Source: Bathynomus jamesi (lineage: Eukaryota > Arthropoda > Malacostraca > Isopoda > Cirolanidae). From it: DNA of 64,000 nucleotides. Below are positions 63,241 to 64,000 of this stretch, one piece after another. Both the position numbers and the translations under genes were made by a program. Every line of letters starts with the position of its first letter. The first letter of the stretch is position 1. The DNA lies in NCBI GenBank assembly GCA_023014485.1, contig JAJOZX010001077.1, forward strand, positions 372,001 to 436,000. The letters are read 5' to 3'. The notes beneath the pieces were generated by a model. That model was given only the letters and a program-made list of their open reading frames with translations. It did no database searches and was not told where the DNA came from.

Positions 63241-63975
63241 AATGTAGGAGGGACAGTGTTCGTTCGGTGCTTTTATTGCCATATTTTGTTGCAGAATTAT
63301 TGAAACATTTCTCGAAGGGGTCTTACGCCTTGCAGGATGCCAGAGTCGTCCATTGCACTTCCAAGTACACCGCCAGAGAGGACTTTGACGCCCTCGACCA
63401 GTACATGGAGAGTCCTACTCTCAGGCATTGGGTCGGGAAGGTCACGTCCATCTCGATCGTAAGTTTCTTCGTCACTCCGAACACTTTGGGTGCCAGAGTG
63501 GCACTATCAGAGGACCAACTTCGAGTGTGGGGTGGCAACGATGATGAGGAGGAGGAGAGGAGGAAGAGGGGCCCAGAAGGCCCAGAAGAAGAAGAAGAGG
63601 AGGAAAAGGAGGTTCCACGGTCCACCCAAGAATTCCCAGAAGTGTGTCAATATTCCGTGTTACACCGCTCGGCCCCGGAAGTTGAAGAGACAGTCGGCGT
63701 TGAGGGAGGTCCTACAAGACACAGGGCAACTGATGATGGCCTCTGGTTACACGAAAGGTCGTAGGGCGCACATTACTTTGGGTACTGCCCAGGGAATACC
63801 CCCAGTGCAAACGGGGCGCGAGCTAATGAAATTTATTCGGGGAGAGAATGTTTTCGGGAAGGGCACAAATTACCCTATACCCGGAGCAGTATTAAGAGAT
63901 CATGGGCATGGCTTTTGGGGTATTTACCCCGAAAAGAAAGTTATCGTCGATACACTGTTCTCGTATCACCTTTGA
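31368..63975 (+). CDS. CNP: 2',3'-cyclic-nucleotide 3'-phosphodiesterase-like gene (5 exons)
   Basis: Five exons (31368-31694, 39835-39956, 40663-40927, 58748-58913, 63295-63975) join in phase at GT/AG sites. The product has an N-terminal extension, a P-loop kinase-like domain, a linker and a 2H phosphoesterase domain with two HxT motifs, the domain order of vertebrate CNPase. That family hydrolyses 2',3'-cyclic nucleotides to 2'-phosphates. The kinase-like half also resembles the N4BP2 domain ([15 protein letters not shown]). Predicted length is about 502-519 residues, depending on how the last exon is resolved. The introns are about 8.1, 0.7, 17.8 and 4.4 kb. No C-terminal CAAX box is seen (it ends FSYHL). 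The symbol is by homology only. Confidence 0.87.
31710..32600. other. Intron 1, gene-free part
   Basis: No supported gene. It contains an ATT-rich microsatellite near 32160-32190 and unique-looking AT-rich sequence. Confidence 0.5.
32610..32836 (-). mobile_element. 5S-rRNA-like SINE, copy 1
   Basis: The reverse complement contains GAGTTAAGCGACA and AGTTGGATGGGTGACC, closely matching the middle of 5S rRNA (AAGTTAAGCAACG, ACTTGGATGGGTGACC), which includes the internal promoter region. The body then reads CCACATAAAGCCGTAGGTCC and TTAGATGTTGAAAAGGAGG, shared with copy 2 at 50110. The 5S-like head joined to an unrelated tail is the organisation of SINE3-type elements. It lies inside intron 1. Confidence 0.75.
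33234..33440. repeat. TTAGG-rich module with 4 tandem units
   Basis: CTAACGAAAATATCATGACT followed by CCTAACCAATCATCAAGG, then GTTGACCTAACCGTGCATTC plus A repeated about four times. This is the same 21-bp unit as at 18238-18740, slightly diverged. Confidence 0.85.
33950..34082. repeat. 66-bp direct repeat, two copies
   Basis: AAAATTCCTAATTAGCTGTC through GTGTTTAATAGC occurs twice in tandem with one or two differences, each with a CATTGGTTCAT motif. Confidence 0.9.
34703..34909 (+). pseudogene. Mariner-like transposase N-terminus with tandem duplication
   Basis: [20 protein letters not shown], then VKNSEP, resembles the DUF4817-type HTH start of insect mariner-like elements. After that the frame runs through about four diverged copies of a 30-bp unit derived from the VKNSEP codons. 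No catalytic region is present. Confidence 0.6.
35016..38349 (-). mobile_element. TAGGGTG-ended transposon, copy 1
   Basis: Ends TAGGGTGCATCA are inverted. Subterminal homology TTGATTTGGCCCTA and TTATGGTTACA occurs on both sides. The candidate 8-bp duplication GGCGTACA/GCCGTACA has one mismatch. TAGNG starts and 8-bp duplications are typical of hAT. The interior encodes a transposase-like protein on the minus strand, homologous to that of the element at 50875-57797. Confidence 0.83.
35465..37940 (-). pseudogene. Transposase-like protein of the TAGGGTG family, copy 1
   Basis: Starts about 37940 with a Ser/Lys-rich segment and [19 protein letters not shown] frameshift near 37425 (G4 run) leads to a segment with [56 protein letters not shown] and [13 protein letters not shown] second frameshift near 36650 gives [16 protein letters not shown]. 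Then come [34 protein letters not shown] and a basic C-terminus. The order Asp (HWD), Asp (FDTT.SNTG), C-x-H, C-terminal helical region mirrors hAT transposases. I do not recognise this family by name. Confidence 0.7.
38538..39160. repeat. 30-bp minisatellite, about 21 copies
   Basis: The unit is CATGTCAAGAATAGCGAACC plus CAAAAGTTTC, nearly invariant. The forward frame reads [10 protein letters not shown], showing origin from the VKNSEP codons of the adjacent mariner-like ORF (34760-34780). Several other frames are also open because 30 is a multiple of three. Confidence 0.95.
39290..39548 (+). mobile_element. LINE 3' fragment
   Basis: Frame [20 protein letters not shown], then [13 protein letters not shown], ending KKDRCMEP and a stop. 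This is the ...NxLP..V....S...FK..LD.. ending common to CR1/L2-like elements. It is inserted in the right part of the mariner-like element. Confidence 0.7.
39835..39956 (+). CDS. CNP: CNPase-like gene, exon 2 (P-loop)
   Basis: Follows a poly-T tract and TTTTTAG acceptor. It reads [20 protein letters not shown], then [19 protein letters not shown] is the Walker A motif of the nucleotide-kinase-like half. It ends AATAG|GTATGT in phase 2, and exon 3 supplies A to complete Arg. A GT microsatellite (about 39976-39998) follows in the intron. Confidence 0.92.
40663..40927 (+). CDS. CNP: CNPase-like gene, exon 3 (kinase-like core)
   Basis: After CATAG it reads [19 protein letters not shown], then [20 protein letters not shown] and [12 protein letters not shown]. 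The DNTN and VEPNTPW blocks correspond to DDTN and VEPKTAW of vertebrate CNPase and to similar blocks in N4BP2. It ends AAG|GTAAAT, phase 0. No residues are missing relative to the family before exon 4. Confidence 0.92.
41400..44545 (+). mobile_element. RTE/BovB-like LINE, degraded
   Basis: A broken plus-strand reading shows an endonuclease-like 5' part with many frame changes. A 156-codon piece (42614-43084) has [29 protein letters not shown] and [19 protein letters not shown], the start of an RT domain. Later sections give [21 protein letters not shown] at the catalytic block and [13 protein letters not shown] with RRRRRGR near the C-terminus (44035-44140). The order fits RTE-type or craniofacial-development-protein-2-like elements. 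It lies in intron 3. Confidence 0.72.
44560..44940. other. Intron 3, gene-free part
   Basis: AT-rich, no gene or clear repeat structure. The tRNA-like SINE tail follows at 44940. Confidence 0.5.
44941..45088 (-). mobile_element. tRNA-like SINE, copy 1
   Basis: On the minus strand, TCCCGTCGTAGTGTAGTGGC, then a weak anticodon arm (ACCTC...GAGGT), then GTTCGAACCC, gives the A and B boxes of a tRNA-like Pol III promoter. The acceptor stem is imperfect, so it is a SINE head rather than a tRNA gene. Its AAT-repeat tail is at 44943-44958. The B-box half and the AAT tail are also found in copy 2 at 49945. Confidence 0.7.
45089..45690. other. Intron 3, gene-free part
   Basis: No supported gene. The composition becomes GC-richer toward 45690, where the next LINE begins. 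Confidence 0.45.
45690..49853 (+). mobile_element. Non-LTR retrotransposon with endonuclease, RT and RNase H (broken)
   Basis: C-rich sequence against AT-rich surroundings. Domain order: an endonuclease start at about 46303 ([10 protein letters not shown]) with [14 protein letters not shown] (46560), RT with [15 protein letters not shown] (47630) and [10 protein letters not shown] (47990), a catalytic [11 protein letters not shown] (48085), an RNase H domain ([16 protein letters not shown] at 48907 and [10 protein letters not shown]), and a C-terminal [16 protein letters not shown] with CP motif near 49420-49510. Frameshifts and stops occur throughout. A tandem ATTC tail lies at 49836-49850. 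The RNase H domain suggests the I/LOA/Jockey side of the LINE tree. Confidence 0.85.
49855..49944. other. Single hAT-like end
   Basis: CCGATTAATCGGTACACCGC, followed by TAG, looks like the right terminus of a hAT-like element. No matching left end was seen nearby, so this is a solo or truncated end. Confidence 0.4.
49945..50058 (+). mobile_element. tRNA-like SINE, copy 2 (5'-truncated)
   Basis: Begins at the B box GTTCGAACCCTAGTGGGG, matching copy 1. The tail ATAATAATAATAATAATAAT (50036 onward) closes the element. The A-box half is missing. Confidence 0.65.
50105..50300 (+). mobile_element. 5S-rRNA-like SINE, copy 2
   Basis: ATCAGCGAAGTTAAGCGACA, then TCAGATGGGAGACCG, corresponds to the 5S region 5'-ATCACCGAAGTTAAGCAACG and GGATGGGTGACCG. 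The body CCACGTAAAGCTGAAGGTCC and TTAGATGTTGCGAAGGAGG matches copy 1 in the same order, so the two form one family. Confidence 0.75.
50301..50874. other. Intron 3, gene-free part
   Basis: Contains an imperfect CCTGACTTTTTTCAGGC hairpin near 50441-50457 and no supported gene. Confidence 0.5.
51863..55422 (-). mobile_element. hAT transposon inserted in copy 2
   Basis: Ends TAGTGATGCAA and TTGCATCACTA are inverted. The duplication CTGAGGCC/ATGAGGCC (51855-51862 and 55423-55430) has one mismatch. Subterminal regions are rich in AAAAAACG/CGTTTTTT. The transposase is on the minus strand. Excision restores the frame of the surrounding gene. Confidence 0.93.
52226..55187 (-). pseudogene. BED-finger hAT transposase
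   Basis: Exon 1 (55187 downward) reads [20 protein letters not shown] then CQKC, a BED-type zinc finger, followed by [14 protein letters not shown]. The next exon (54736-54467) has [20 protein letters not shown] and LVDGWSNIR (first Asp region). Then come [20 protein letters not shown] with [15 protein letters not shown] (second Asp) and [13 protein letters not shown] (54091-53765), RWGSVIHC (53575) and the dimerisation motif [20 protein letters not shown] (about 52625). The exons have plausible splice sites. Intactness between exons was not proved. Confidence 0.8.
57798..57990. other. Intron 3, gene-free part
   Basis: No supported feature between the transposon end and the fold-back repeat. 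Confidence 0.5.
57991..58212. repeat. Near-perfect hairpin (MITE-like)
   Basis: The arms pair from CTATTAGTGCCCATTGGTAG on the left to its complement on the right (58182-58212). The core GTCATATCAATGACTCGTAC and its complement meet near 58092. The spacer is about 12 bp. Confidence 0.9.
58213..58747. other. Intron 3, last part
   Basis: Gene-free. It holds ATGTCGAC motifs (58336 and 58587, inverted) and a TTAGG-like tract near 58430. The acceptor TTTTTTAG of exon 4 is at its end. Confidence 0.55.
58748..58913 (+). CDS. CNP: CNPase-like gene, exon 4 (linker)
   Basis: Reads [20 protein letters not shown], then [14 protein letters not shown] and [10 protein letters not shown]. This aligns with the LPLYFGWFLTKK region of vertebrate CNPase that links the kinase-like and phosphoesterase halves. 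Acceptor TTTTTTAG|GTA in phase 0, donor ACTG|GTAAGT in phase 1. Exon 5 supplies AA to complete Glu. Confidence 0.9.
58914..59285. other. Intron 4, gene-free part
   Basis: Holds a CTTCTTCTT microsatellite near 59034 and no supported gene. Confidence 0.5.
59286..62200 (+). mobile_element. Jockey-like LINE, broken ORF
   Basis: Plus-strand pieces: endonuclease region with [20 protein letters not shown] at 59377, [11 protein letters not shown] and [16 protein letters not shown] near 59776; RT with [19 protein letters not shown] (60857), [11 protein letters not shown] and [35 protein letters not shown] (61250, [18 protein letters not shown]); and a late region with [16 protein letters not shown] and [18 protein letters not shown] (62085). 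Frameshifts and missing pieces (YADD-like block) show it is dead. It ends before a poly-C run (62183-62203). Confidence 0.85.
62201..63294. other. Intron 4, last part
   Basis: No supported gene. It holds a G-rich run (62588-62600), an ATT microsatellite (63181-63240) and the acceptor TTTGTTGCAG of exon 5. Confidence 0.6.
63295..63975 (+). CDS. CNP: CNPase-like gene, exon 5 (2H phosphoesterase domain)
   Basis: Begins [14 protein letters not shown], then [18 protein letters not shown] with the first HxT motif (HCT). [20 protein letters not shown] and EDQLRVW follow as in CNPase. An acidic/basic low-complexity insert (about 63537-63620) comes next. The second HxT motif, [11 protein letters not shown], and the C-terminus VDTLFSYHL lie in the +1 frame. 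Either one base must be removed, most plausibly in the GA-rich run, or a 52-bp GT-AG intron at 63642-63693 (GTGTGT...ACAG) is spliced. Removing 52 bp gives the correct phase. The stop is TGA at 63973-63975. Confidence 0.85.
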
Positions 63976-64000
63976 TAAGCACCGTGCTACACCCTAGTTG

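Overview
This window is repeat-rich, AT-rich eukaryotic DNA, most likely from an arthropod and possibly a decapod crustacean. The arthropod call rests on (CCTAA)n tracts matching the arthropod telomere unit TTAGG, on the mix of LINE, Tc1/mariner, pogo and hAT elements, and on very long introns. The species cannot be named from the sequence.

The only convincing host gene is a 2',3'-cyclic-nucleotide 3'-phosphodiesterase (CNPase)-like gene on the + strand, from 31368 to 63975. Five exons join in phase. They encode a candidate N-myristoylation start (MGQKIS), a P-loop kinase-like domain (GLPGSGKT), a conserved PLYLGWF linker and a 2H phosphoesterase domain with two HxT motifs (HCT and HIT). The last exon needs either a one-base correction or a 52-bp micro-intron to stay open. 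About 31 kb of intron is filled with transposons.

Region 1-11.3 kb is a nest. A LINE at 1384-11270 is split by a pogo/Tigger element (2017-9580) and by an inverted-repeat element (9883-11036). Inside the Tigger lies a conserved ORF family of unknown function, itself split by an unassigned DNA transposon (4669-8982) with arms of about 0.65-0.8 kb and a 5-bp target duplication. Region 11.3-20 kb holds fold-back repeats, LINE remnants and TTAGG-rich dispersed repeats, one amplified into a 21-bp minisatellite. Region 20.2-25.1 kb is a head-to-head Tc1-type element carrying a hAT element, which carries an hAT-type MITE. Region 25-31.2 kb holds another hAT-like element, CR1 fragments, a pogo MITE and a second Tigger containing a duplicated LINE end and a 214-bp MITE.

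Inside the CNPase introns are two 5S-rRNA-like SINE copies, two tRNA-like SINE copies, three larger LINEs, a mariner-like element whose transposase start has become a 30-bp minisatellite, and two divergent copies of a TAGGGTG-ended transposon family with a hAT-like catalytic layout that I do not recognise. The second copy is interrupted by a BED-finger hAT element.

Most ORFs here are transposon remnants. Excising the nested elements at their target-site duplications restores older reading frames at several points, so the order of insertions can be read directly.
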